Assembly (NCBI GenBank): GCA_949319575.1
Contig: CASGHD010000103.1
Location: 1-37,684, forward strand
DNA from: an uncultured Anaerolineales bacterium
Lineage (GTDB): Bacteria > Chloroflexota > Anaerolineae > Anaerolineales > Villigracilaceae
Direction of reading: 5' to 3'
Length of the DNA stretch: 37,684 nt
Shown here: piece after piece, positions 14,688 to 22,201 of the stretch
How positions within the stretch are numbered: the first letter of the stretch is position 1
Layout of the letters: every line of letters begins with the position of its first letter
Made by a program: the position numbers and the translations under genes
The notes under the pieces: model-generated
Database searches by the model: none
Told to the model about the DNA's origin: nothing
The model's input: only the letters and a program-made list of their open reading frames with translations

Positions 14688-17465
14688 TCAAGAACTTCTA
14701 TCGGGGGAGAGAACGAGCCGAAAACCGACAACGTAGAGGAAGAAGCTCGGATCGTGCCTGCCACGAACAGCACAGCGGACATAGAACCGACTGTAGCCCC
14801 ACGCGCCGCCGCGCAACACGCGCATCGAACCAGACGCAGGACCAAGCGGGTCTTTAATTTGCCGATCTGCGCGCTGAGCGTACACTTCATCATCGTACCA
14901 GTCCGCGCACCATTCCCATACATTTCCAAGCATATCCAATGCGCCATAGTCGCTCGCGCCGTTGGGGTACATACCCACAGGCGACGTGCGATTCAATTTT
15001 TCAGGCGTTTTTTCATCCGCGTTGTTCGATAACGTTCCATCCCAAACATTGCCCCAAGACCAAATGGAATTTCGCGCGCCTCGCGCGGCTTTCTCCCATT
15101 GGGCTTCGGTAGGTAAATGATAATTTTTATTCGTTACTTGGCTTAACCAGTTGCAATAGGCTTCGGCTTCGAACCACGCGACGCCGACAACAGGCAAGTT
15201 GGGAGTGTTCCATTGCGGGTCTTCCCAAAAATACGGTTTGTCCCGCAATTCAACGGGCCTGCCTGCCAGCCAGTCCTTATAATCTTGGCGTACTTTTTCA
15301 TCTTCGATCCATGAAAGATCGGCATCAAACTTCCCTGTCCGCCACTGCCAGCCGTCGTCGCTCCAAAAATTTTTTTCCTCATACCCTTTGGCTTGATAAA
15401 ACGCGGCATATTCCATGTTCGTCACGGGATATTTACCAATGGAATATTCAGATAGATATACGGCATGCGACGGTTCTTCATGGCCCCATGAACTTGTTTC
15501 CTGCTCTTTCAGTATTTTCTTCTCTTCTTCGCTGGTTCCCATGCGGAACTCGCCTACAGGGATCGAGACGCAATCGGGCTCAAGCGGGTTGAGGCGCGGG
15601 TCGCCTAACGCGCCCAACGCCATCCCTAAATTGAATCTGGGACGCACATCGACACGCGGCGGACTAGAAATTAGCAATTCTGTCATTTGTGGCGCAATTT
15701 TTTTCACTATATCTTGGAATCTGAGTTTTTCAGAAATGTCTGCGAGCGCCAAACCTGCCACATACAATGCGCGTGATTTTCCTTCTTCACTTTTGCCCAA
15801 ACCAGAATCAGAAATTTGTAAAACAAAGCGGCTGGCTTTGTTTTCACCTTTAATAGCCAAATAACCAGCGGCTAAACGCAAGGCTTCATACCATCGGTCA
15901 TTTTCGATGTTTTCTCGTAAAAACGCCTCTAACTTTTCCTGCGGATACTCTTCGGCTACGTACCTGCCCGCCAAATATTCTTGGAAGGTGGCATGAGTAT
16001 AAAAACCATAATTATCATCTACCGATTCGAGCAATCCGCCCCGCCCAGCCACATCGCGTAAAAATGCTCTTGTCGTTCGCTTGGCTTCAACTTCTTCACT
16101 TCCGAAACGTTTCCAAATAAATTCCACCAAATCATCTTCAAGCAGGGCATCCTCTTTCTTGTCGAGCAATTCAAAAGCAATCCAGGCAAGTCTATCCCGC
16201 CGCACGGTCCAGTCCATACCGCCTGTTTTTTCCAGTTCCTTGGCTTCTTCATCGCCTTTGTAGCGTTCAGTTAATAAGACCTCAACCGCATCCTCATATA
16301 ATTTAGCGCGCTTTTTGGGCAATTCATCTCGGCTGTAATGCACCATGGCAAAGATCGTTACCATTAAAGGCGTGGTTGCTAATTTTTTCACAGGCTCTTC
16401 ACTGTCATCAATTCGTGATGACAGGTCTTTGGTTTTTCGGCGGGCTTCATGTAAATCATCCGCAAGCGCGGCTTTGTACCACAATTCAATCAACTCGTTG
16501 CGTTGCGCTTTTGTTAAACTTTGCACCTCCACATTTTGGAAACCGCGCATCTGTTGGGCAATTTGAATCGCCGAAGGGCGTGAAGTTAATAAGCAATATA
16601 AATTGGGACCATCAAATTCCGCCAGAAATTCTTCTACCGCTGAACGAATAGCGGGGCGGTCTTCACGGTCCACTTCATCTAAACCATCCAATAACAACAA
16701 ACAGCCTTTTCCTAGATGCGTTTTTATGAAATCAACGTCTACATCTACTGAAGCATGATGGTCTGCAAGATATTCAGCCATGAAATTCAAAAGGGTTTTG
16801 GATGAACGACTGCATTTATTTTTTTCACAAAACGAAGCGTAGGCCCTTAATGGGAGAAAAAACGGCACGAGCGGTTTCCCGCCTAATGATTTTATTAATT
16901 CTTTTTGTTCGTCAGATAATTTTTGTTTTAGCAACGCTTTAGCGCAAGCCAACCCCGCCCATTGCAATAATGTGCTTTTGCCTGAACCCGCGACGCCAAT
17001 GACCGCCAACCTCCGCGATTCTTTTGCCGCTTCACTTAATTGGATGGACTCATTTTGAGAGCCCAATCTTGGTCTTCCGCGAATAAATTCTTGCGCTTGC
17101 GCCTTTTCTGTTATATCTTCGGTTAAGTTGTCTTTTGCGCTTTTTTCAGATAAAACACGCACCGAAATATAGGCTTGGTCTAATTGCGCCGGTTCAATTC
17201 CCTTCGCGCGCGTTGGGGGTAATCCGCGAAACTTAAAATAACTATAGGCTTTGCTGGCTTGCTCAAGATAGGCGCGGGTGGCGTCATTGATGTCAACGCG
17301 TTTTAGAATCCGTTCAGCATCGTCCTGTCCCCACTGTTCGAATAATTTTGCGATCCCGCCGCCATACGCGCGCAGTAAAAATACAGCGGCAATGGCAATC
17401 CCCAATGGAATCGCATACCATTGATATAGAATGAGAAAATCTACAAGGGCTTGCAAGTCAGTCAT
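14688..17465 (-). CDS. DGR target: membrane-anchored NACHT NTPase with C-terminal SUMF1/FGE-like variable domain
   Basis: The 925-residue protein has, in order: one transmembrane helix (about 9-33); a linker; a NACHT/STAND NTPase with Walker A GVAGSGKST (157-165), Walker B LLLLDGLDEVD (256-266) and LLTSRP (292-297); a helical region with HATFQEYLAGRYVAE; and a formylglycine-generating-enzyme/SUMF1-like C-type-lectin-fold domain from about residue 635 (IPVGEFRMGT, YPVTNMEYAAF, LPTEAQWEKAARG, MLGNVWEWCADWY). The last part, residues about 882-920, is encoded by the VR. The FGE-like fold is the usual scaffold for DGR-diversified ligand binding; enzymatic sulfatase activation is not implied. Likely role: an ATP-dependent signalling switch triggered by a rapidly changeable sensor (inference). 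A GAGGG ribosome site precedes the ATG. Confidence 0.95.
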   Translation of the reverse strand: MTDLQALVDFLILYQWYAIPLGIAIAAVFLLRAYGGGIAKLFEQWGQDDAERILKRVDINDATRAYLEQASKAYSYFKFRGLPPTRAKGIEPAQLDQAYISVRVLSEKSAKDNLTEDITEKAQAQEFIRGRPRLGSQNESIQLSEAAKESRRLAVIGVAGSGKSTLLQWAGLACAKALLKQKLSDEQKELIKSLGGKPLVPFFLPLRAYASFCEKNKCSRSSKTLLNFMAEYLADHHASVDVDVDFIKTHLGKGCLLLLDGLDEVDREDRPAIRSAVEEFLAEFDGPNLYCLLTSRPSAIQIAQQMRGFQNVEVQSLTKAQRNELIELWYKAALADDLHEARRKTKDLSSRIDDSEEPVKKLATTPLMVTIFAMVHYSRDELPKKRAKLYEDAVEVLLTERYKGDEEAKELEKTGGMDWTVRRDRLAWIAFELLDKKEDALLEDDLVEFIWKRFGSEEVEAKRTTRAFLRDVAGRGGLLESVDDNYGFYTHATFQEYLAGRYVAEEYPQEKLEAFLRENIENDRWYEALRLAAGYLAIKGENKASRFVLQISDSGLGKSEEGKSRALYVAGLALADISEKLRFQDIVKKIAPQMTELLISSPPRVDVRPRFNLGMALGALGDPRLNPLEPDCVSIPVGEFRMGTSEEEKKILKEQETSSWGHEEPSHAVYLSEYSIGKYPVTNMEYAAFYQAKGYEEKNFWSDDGWQWRTGKFDADLSWIEDEKVRQDYKDWLAGRPVELRDKPYFWEDPQWNTPNLPVVGVAWFEAEAYCNWLSQVTNKNYHLPTEAQWEKAARGARNSIWSWGNVWDGTLSNNADEKTPEKLNRTSPVGMYPNGASDYGALDMLGNVWEWCADWYDDEVYAQRADRQIKDPLGPASGSMRVLRGGAWGYSRFYVRCAVRGRHDPSFFLYVVGFRLVLSPDRSS
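14706..14823 (-). repeat. DGR variable repeat (VR)
   Basis: This is the C-terminal coding repeat of the target. The TR asparagines are here replaced: NNN by GYS, NN by FY, N by G, NN by HD, NN by SF, NNN by LYV, while Trp, Arg, VRCAVR, Pro, Phe and VGFRLVLS are kept. A 20th change is silent, in an Arg codon. The VR ends 15 bp before the stop codon. The adenine-free 25 bp at 14706-14730 is the likely initiation-of-mutagenic-homing segment. Confidence 0.97.
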
Positions 17466-17699
17466 ACGGCTACCCTCTCTTCATTATTATTTCACAAAGT
17501 ATTAACTCGCCTTACGCAAGGTCATTAATGGTCGAGAGATTTTCTTTCTGTGGTGGACTTACCGTCCACGAATGCGCGCGAATAAACGAATTGACCGTTG
17601 TTATTCGTAAATTCGTGGTTTTATTCGTGGACGGTTTTCACCGCTCAGGCAAAACTGCGTAACATCATTTATTAATAGCCTCTCGACATTCAAAAAACT
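17466..17699. other. gap upstream of the DGR target with inverted repeats
   Basis: No gene seen. CCGTCCACGAAT (17562-17573) and ATTCGTGGACGG (17623-17634) are a perfect 12-bp inverted pair, and inner segments (CGAATAAACGAATT against AATTCGTGGTTTTATTCG) extend it to an imperfect 73-bp hairpin. A further pair, GTCGAGAG (17531-17538) and CTCTCGAC (17680-17687), lies outside. The target promoter must lie near 17480-17510 (AT-rich) but I cannot fix it. Confidence 0.6.
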
Positions 17700-17894
17700 T
17701 TACTTCTCATCCCCCAAAGACGAGATCGCCCGCAAGAGACCAAACACCAACATGCCGAGTTTCAATCCCTCGCCGGCGGTGAGGGCGGATTCGCTTTCGT
17801 TCTTCTCCGCGCGGCGGTTGAGCAGTAGCGCGGCGATGAGTCCCGCAAATGCGCCGATGAGGGCGCCGGTGAATAAGGTTTTGCTTTTGTTCAT
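17700..17894 (-). CDS. small membrane protein, hypothetical
   Basis: The 64-residue product has two hydrophobic stretches (LFTGALIGAFAGLIAALLL, and GLKLGMLVFGLLRAI), resembling short YtxH-like or glycine-zipper envelope proteins, but no family is certain. A clear GGAGGA Shine-Dalgarno precedes the ATG. A 31-bp palindrome separates it from the next small membrane protein on the same strand. Confidence 0.65.
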   Translation of the reverse strand: MNKSKTLFTGALIGAFAGLIAALLLNRRAEKNESESALTAGEGLKLGMLVFGLLRAISSLGDEK

Positions 17895-17909
17895 ATATTA
17901 TTCCTCCAA

Positions 17910-17940
17910 GATCTCACAGGTCTCGTAGACCTGTGAGATC
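17910..17940. repeat. 31-bp perfect palindrome
   Basis: GATCTCACAGGTCT (17910-17923) and AGACCTGTGAGATC (17927-17940) flank a CGT centre. It shares the CTCACAGGT/ACCTGTGAG core with the palindrome at 18565-18597, and its size with that at 35016-35048. It may act as a transcript terminator as well as being a dispersed repeat. Confidence 0.75.
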
Positions 17941-17948
17941 TCAATATT

Positions 17949-18368
17949 CTATTTCCTTCCAAAAAACGCTTTGACGCTCGCGCCGATGCCATCGAGGAAC
18001 AGCACGGGCTTGACCGCCATCTCTGTGCCGCGTTTGATGTACACCGCCGCCTTATTGACGTATTCCTGCGCGATGCCGGTGTACTTCGGCGTAATGCCGA
18101 GCAATTGTTTCATCAAGTAGACCAATGCGGTGAGTATGGCGAGCAACACAAGACCGACAACTATGATCGGAACAACGATCCAGATCGTGGAGATCGCCGC
18201 CCAGCGACCTGCGTCGCCGCCTTGGTTGAACGTGGCGATATTGATCAGCGCGATCAACGCGACGAAGAGAATCGCGGTCAACGCGACGGGGAGAATGATC
18301 TGCCACATCGTTTCCCTGCGATGACGTTTATATGATTCGTGAACGGGCTGTGGGATATTGGCTTTCAT
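17949..18368 (-). CDS. two-TM membrane protein, hypothetical
   Basis: The 139-residue protein has two strong transmembrane helices (about residues 22-45 and 60-88, IWIVVPIIVVGLVLLAILTALVYL) and a C-terminal soluble part with AQEYVNKAAVYIKRGTEMAVKPVLFLDGIGASVKAFF. I do not recognise the function. It and the 64-residue protein may be a pair. There is no Shine-Dalgarno; TAAAAT (18381-18376 on the minus strand, with an extended TG) lies 7 nt before the ATG, suggesting a leaderless start. Confidence 0.72.
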   Translation of the reverse strand: MKANIPQPVHESYKRHRRETMWQIILPVALTAILFVALIALINIATFNQGGDAGRWAAISTIWIVVPIIVVGLVLLAILTALVYLMKQLLGITPKYTGIAQEYVNKAAVYIKRGTEMAVKPVLFLDGIGASVKAFFGRK

Positions 18369-18400
18369 TGAGCGTATTTTAGCATATCACGATTTTTTTT

Positions 18401-18467
18401 ACCGCTAAGAGCGCAAAGGGCGCGAAGATTTAAAGCTTTTCTTTGCGGTCTTCGCGTCCTTGGCGGT
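18401..18467. repeat. inverted triplet of nonamer repeats
   Basis: Three direct nonamers, ACCGCTAAG, AGCGCAAAG, GGCGCGAAG (18401-18427), face three inverted ones, CTTTGCGGT, CTTCGCGTC, CTTGGCGGT (18441-18467), around a 13-nt centre. The same unit occurs in frame in the rRNA methyltransferase gene at 37285-37311. Confidence 0.75.
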
Positions 18468-18564
18468 GAAAGAACTTAAACGCGCAGAGCGATTCAGACA
18501 TGCTCGCCCAGGCACGCCAGAACCGCTCCGGCAAAGGAGGTGGACTTGACCGAATTTTTCATCG

Positions 18565-18597
18565 AGACCTCACGGGTTTTAAAAACCTGTGAGGTCT
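18565..18597. terminator. 33-bp palindrome after ftsZ (terminator/dispersed repeat)
   Basis: AGACCTCACGGGTTTT (18565-18580) pairs with AAAACCTGTGAGGTCT (18582-18597) with a single G-T mismatch. It starts 14 bp after the ftsZ stop, the last gene of the dcw cluster, so it may end that transcript. It is also related to the 17910-17940 palindrome. Confidence 0.6.
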
Positions 18598-18610
18598 GAA
18601 TTTTATTTAT

Positions 18611-19771
18611 TTATCTTCGATTCCGCAAAAAGGTTGGGATGTCGAGATCGTCCTTATTCACAGGGGGCAGAGGGGCAGGTTTTGCCTCACCCGGCTGAAC
18701 GTCGGCATGAACCGAGACCGATTCGAGCGGGCGTGAGAATACATCTGCCGTCGTCCGCTTGTTTTCGCGCGTATTCTTTTCCAGCGCGCGACGCGGCATG
18801 GCGCTGCGTTCGAAACCGGTCGCGATCACGGTGATGCGGATGTCGTCGCCCAGGTTCGGGTCGATAACCGCGCCGAAGATCATGTTGACATCGGGGTGAG
18901 CCGTTTCGCGGATGATTGCCGCGGCTTGGTTGACCTCGAAGAGCGTCATGTTCGGTCCGCCGGTAACATTGAATAGCACGCCGCGCGCGCCGTCAATGGT
19001 GATGTCGAGCAGTTTGGAGGAGATGGCATCTTCGGCGGCTTTCTTCGCGCGTTCATCGCCGGTCCCGATTCCGACCGCCATGAGGGCGGCTCCGCCTTCG
19101 GACATGATCGCGCGCACGTCGGCGAAATCTAGGTTGATGAGGCCGGGGATGGTGATCAATTCCGAAATGCCTTGAATGCCTTGATGCAACACGTCGTCCG
19201 CGAGGCGGAACGCGTCTTGCAGTGAGGCGCGTTTATCGGCGATCTGCAACAAGCGGTCGTTGGGAATCGCGATCAATGTATCGGCGTGTTCCTTGAATTT
19301 GCCGATGCCCGCTTCAGCCGACGACGTGCGCCGCCCGCCTTCAAAGGTGAACGGGCGCGTCACAACGCCGATGGTGAGCGCGCCGCTTTCTTTTGCAATT
19401 TGCGCCACGACCGGCGCGGCGCCAGTGCCGGTGCCGCCGCCCATGCCCGCGGTAACGAAGACCATATCCGCGCCTTGCATGACCTTGTATAGTTCGTCAG
19501 CGGATTCTTCCGCGGCTTTGCGCCCCACTTCGGGGTCGCCGCCCGCGCCGAGACCGCGCGTCAACTTATCGCCGAGTCTCACTTGCGTGGGCGCTTTCGC
19601 GTGTTTCAACGCTTGCGCGTCGGTATTCGCGATGATGAATTCAACGCCTTGAATACCTTCATCGATCATGCGATTGACGGCGTTCGATCCACCGCCTCCC
19701 ACACCGATCACTTTGATACGGGCGAACGGTTCTGTTTGTTGCTGGTTGTCTTGCTTATTGGTCGAGTCCAT
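18611..19771 (-). CDS. ftsZ: cell division GTPase FtsZ
   Basis: The 386-residue protein is a complete FtsZ, the tubulin-like GTPase that forms the division ring. The N-terminal loop [16 protein letters not shown] (21-36) and the tubulin signature [15 protein letters not shown] (109-123) bind GTP, and the T7 loop [11 protein letters not shown] carries the catalytic Asp. A variable linker leads to the C-terminal peptide [12 protein letters not shown], which contacts FtsA. GGAGG lies 6 nt before the ATG. It is the last gene of the dcw cluster, 145 bp after ftsA, followed by a palindrome. Confidence 0.98.
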   Translation of the reverse strand: MDSTNKQDNQQQTEPFARIKVIGVGGGGSNAVNRMIDEGIQGVEFIIANTDAQALKHAKAPTQVRLGDKLTRGLGAGGDPEVGRKAAEESADELYKVMQGADMVFVTAGMGGGTGTGAAPVVAQIAKESGALTIGVVTRPFTFEGGRRTSSAEAGIGKFKEHADTLIAIPNDRLLQIADKRASLQDAFRLADDVLHQGIQGISELITIPGLINLDFADVRAIMSEGGAALMAVGIGTGDERAKKAAEDAISSKLLDITIDGARGVLFNVTGGPNMTLFEVNQAAAIIRETAHPDVNMIFGAVIDPNLGDDIRITVIATGFERSAMPRRALEKNTRENKRTTADVFSRPLESVSVHADVQPGEAKPAPLPPVNKDDLDIPTFLRNRR

Positions 19772-19916
19772 GTTGAGCCTCCATCAAACATTGGTTGAAT
19801 GATACTTGCTTTTGATTCCGCGGCGATAAATTTTAAGGGGAATAATTTATCTGCCACAGAGACTCAGAGTCGTAGAGATTACTTTTTCTCTTCTTCTCCG
19901 CATCGTAGCGGCAAGT

Positions 19917-21149
19917 CTACGGCAAAATCCTTCCGACAATTTTCTTGATGTACCCAAAACCCATGCGCGCTTCTCCTTTCCTGCGACGGTCTCTTCCAAT
20001 GCCTGTATCTTCATCCTGCATCGAAAGCGCCCACTGCAACAAACCCACACCGGTGGAATACGCCGGTGATCTCAACCGATCTACAAGCCCGGAGAGATTC
20101 TCCGGTTGCGCCGCGCGGACCGGCATACCCAACACCTCGCTTGCCACGCGACTGATGCCCGGCAAGGCAGACGTGCCGCCGGTCAACACCATGCCCGCGG
20201 GCAGAAGACCGTCATAGCCGGAGCGTTTGATTTCTTGCAGGATCAACCCGAAGGTCTCCGACACGCGCGCTTCGATGATCTCTGCCAGTTCCTGCCGGTT
20301 GATCTGCACAGGCTTGTCCTCTCCAAACGGGCGCACGGAAAAATATTCCTCGATCCCAACTTCGCCACGCGCCGCATGACCCTGTTGCTTCTTCACCTCT
20401 TCGGCTTGCGCGAACGGCAACCGCAGACCATGCGCAATATCCTGCGTGATGTGATTGCCGCCAACCGCAAGCACCATCGTATGCCATACATCGCCGTTGA
20501 CGTAGATCGCCAGATCCGCCGTGCCGCCGCCGATATCGCACACCGCCACACCCATCTGGCGTTCCTGCTCGGTGAGCACGGCTTCGCCGGAGGCAAGCGG
20601 GTTCAACACGAACTCTTGAATCTTCACGCCGCTGGCGCTCACACAATGACGCAGGTTGTCCACTGTGGCGGCGGAGGCGGTGATGATGTGAGCCTCTACT
20701 TCGAGGCGATAGCCGTGCATCCCACGCGGCGAGCGGATGCCATCCTGCCCGTCCACGCTGAACCCGCGCTGGATCACGTGGATGATCTCGCGGTCGTTCG
20801 GGATCGCCACCGCCCGCGCCTGTTCCATAGCATGATTCAGATCATATTGCTCGATCACCTTCCCGTTGACGGCTGATGCTCCACGGCTGTTCACCGACGC
20901 CACGTGCGCGCCGGCAATGCTCACCAGCGCCGAGGTGATCTCTAGCCCCGAAGTGGATTCCGCTTTTTTCACCGAACGAGCAATGGCTTGCGTCGCGGCG
21001 GCGAGATCAACGATGATGCCCTTGCGGATTCCATCCGAAGGCTCGATGCCCACACCCATGATGCGGATGGGATTATCCTCCTCCACGCGTCCCACGAGCG
21101 CGCAAATTTTTGTCGTGCCTACGTCGATGCCTACTACGATTTCTTCCAT
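19917..21149 (-). CDS. ftsA: cell division protein FtsA
   Basis: The 410-residue actin-like ATPase tethers FtsZ to the membrane. Visible are the phosphate-1 loop GIDVGTTKICALVG (8-21), the SHS2/1C domain (about 80-170), VAVCDIGGGTADLAIYVNGD (phosphate 2) and the adenosine motif MVLTGGTSALPGI. The C-terminal amphipathic helix MGFGYIKKIVGRILP would insert in the membrane. An AAGGA ribosome site precedes the ATG. It lies between ftsQ (95 bp gap with heptamer units such as TAGACAG and GTAAACA) and ftsZ. Confidence 0.97.
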   Translation of the reverse strand: MEEIVVGIDVGTTKICALVGRVEEDNPIRIMGVGIEPSDGIRKGIIVDLAAATQAIARSVKKAESTSGLEITSALVSIAGAHVASVNSRGASAVNGKVIEQYDLNHAMEQARAVAIPNDREIIHVIQRGFSVDGQDGIRSPRGMHGYRLEVEAHIITASAATVDNLRHCVSASGVKIQEFVLNPLASGEAVLTEQERQMGVAVCDIGGGTADLAIYVNGDVWHTMVLAVGGNHITQDIAHGLRLPFAQAEEVKKQQGHAARGEVGIEEYFSVRPFGEDKPVQINRQELAEIIEARVSETFGLILQEIKRSGYDGLLPAGMVLTGGTSALPGISRVASEVLGMPVRAAQPENLSGLVDRLRSPAYSTGVGLLQWALSMQDEDTGIGRDRRRKGEARMGFGYIKKIVGRILP

Positions 21150-21244
21150 GTTTCCTTTTTCATTTTCAGCGGCGCCTTCGTGGCGGGAAAACCCGCTCCA
21201 CCGTGTCTACCTGTTTACCTGTCTACGCGCTTACCCATCTACCT

Positions 21245-22201
21245 TCACTGATTCATCCGGTAATACGGCGCGGTTGGGTACGTCACATTGATCAGCGCCG
21301 GGCGAATGCCGCGCTGTGTCAACGAATTCACCATCGTTTCATACACGCGCATCTTGAGTTCCACATCGCTGGCAGTCGCGCCGAAATACGCGCGCCAGCC
21401 TCGGGGATCGTTCCAACCAAACCCGTTGACCGAATCGTACAGGATCACCGCGCCAGGTGGAACGTGATTCGCGAGACCCTTCAACGCCTGCACCATCTCG
21501 ACCGTGATATACGGAGTCGGCGCCAGCGGATCCGTCCCGCCTCCGATCGCGGGGGGGGGTGATTCAGCCACCACCGAAATGAGTCCCACCATTTCGCCGC
21601 GCGGACGATACGCCACACCGTCCTCGGCGATCCATGTGTACGCGCCATTCTGCTCCCAGCGGATGAACGGCTTGCGCTCGACGATGTGCGCCGTGACAAG
21701 GTTCGGCAGGGACACATTCACCTGCACCGCGGAAATCTCGGGGTAATTGAGCAAGAGGCGCGTTTCCAACTCGGAGGGAGTCAATAAAAAGATGGGTTGA
21801 CCCGCAACGCTCATCACCGAATTCAATTCGGCAGGAGTCAAAATCTGATTGCCGGTCACTTGCGCCGCAGATACGCGCAGTTCAGGACGTGTGAACGAAA
21901 AGTACGCCGCCATCCCCAGCGCCACAACCAAAATCAACGTCGCCGTCCGCCCGCCAAACCGCAGTCGCGGAAACTGTATCGTTGGCAGGTGAATCGCCCT
22001 CAGGTTGACGCGCGGCATGGCTAACGCAATATTGAATCGCCGCTTGTTTTGTTTCGGCTTCGGCGCGGGTTTGACGCGCGGCTTTACCGCGCTCAATGGG
22101 CGCGTCGCTTCCCGCGCGGCGCGTTCCATCGACCGGGTGTGTTCGCTCTCGCGCCTCAAACGGACGAGTTCGGCTCGGGACATATATTTTTTGTTGTTCA
22201 T
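21245..22201 (-). CDS. ftsQ: cell division protein FtsQ/DivIB
   Basis: The 318-residue protein has a basic cytoplasmic tail (about 1-95), one transmembrane helix (TATLILVVALGMAAYFSF, about 98-115), a POTRA domain (LRVSAAQVTGNQILTPAEL) and the FtsQ beta domain (VTAHIVERKPFIRWEQNGAYTWIAEDGVAY). It links the division ring to the septal synthase. The start at 22201 overlaps the ddl stop in ATGA; the open frame extends much further upstream but into ddl. A run of nine G (plus strand 21551-21559) codes Pro-Pro-Pro here and is a slippage risk. Confidence 0.93.
   Translation of the reverse strand: MNNKKYMSRAELVRLRRESEHTRSMERAAREATRPLSAVKPRVKPAPKPKQNKRRFNIALAMPRVNLRAIHLPTIQFPRLRFGGRTATLILVVALGMAAYFSFTRPELRVSAAQVTGNQILTPAELNSVMSVAGQPIFLLTPSELETRLLLNYPEISAVQVNVSLPNLVTAHIVERKPFIRWEQNGAYTWIAEDGVAYRPRGEMVGLISVVAESPPPAIGGGTDPLAPTPYITVEMVQALKGLANHVPPGAVILYDSVNGFGWNDPRGWRAYFGATASDVELKMRVYETMVNSLTQRGIRPALINVTYPTAPYYRMNQ

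Noticed and set aside
14688-15620. Functional formylglycine-generating enzyme
   Set aside because: The SUMF1-like domain is here the scaffold of a DGR variable protein; no sulfatase gene is near and the C-terminus is hypervariable, so catalysis is not supported.
20106-20876. Long plus-strand ORF (256 codons) opposite ftsA
   Set aside because: It is antisense to a well-supported ftsA, has His/Arg-rich shadow composition and no family motif.
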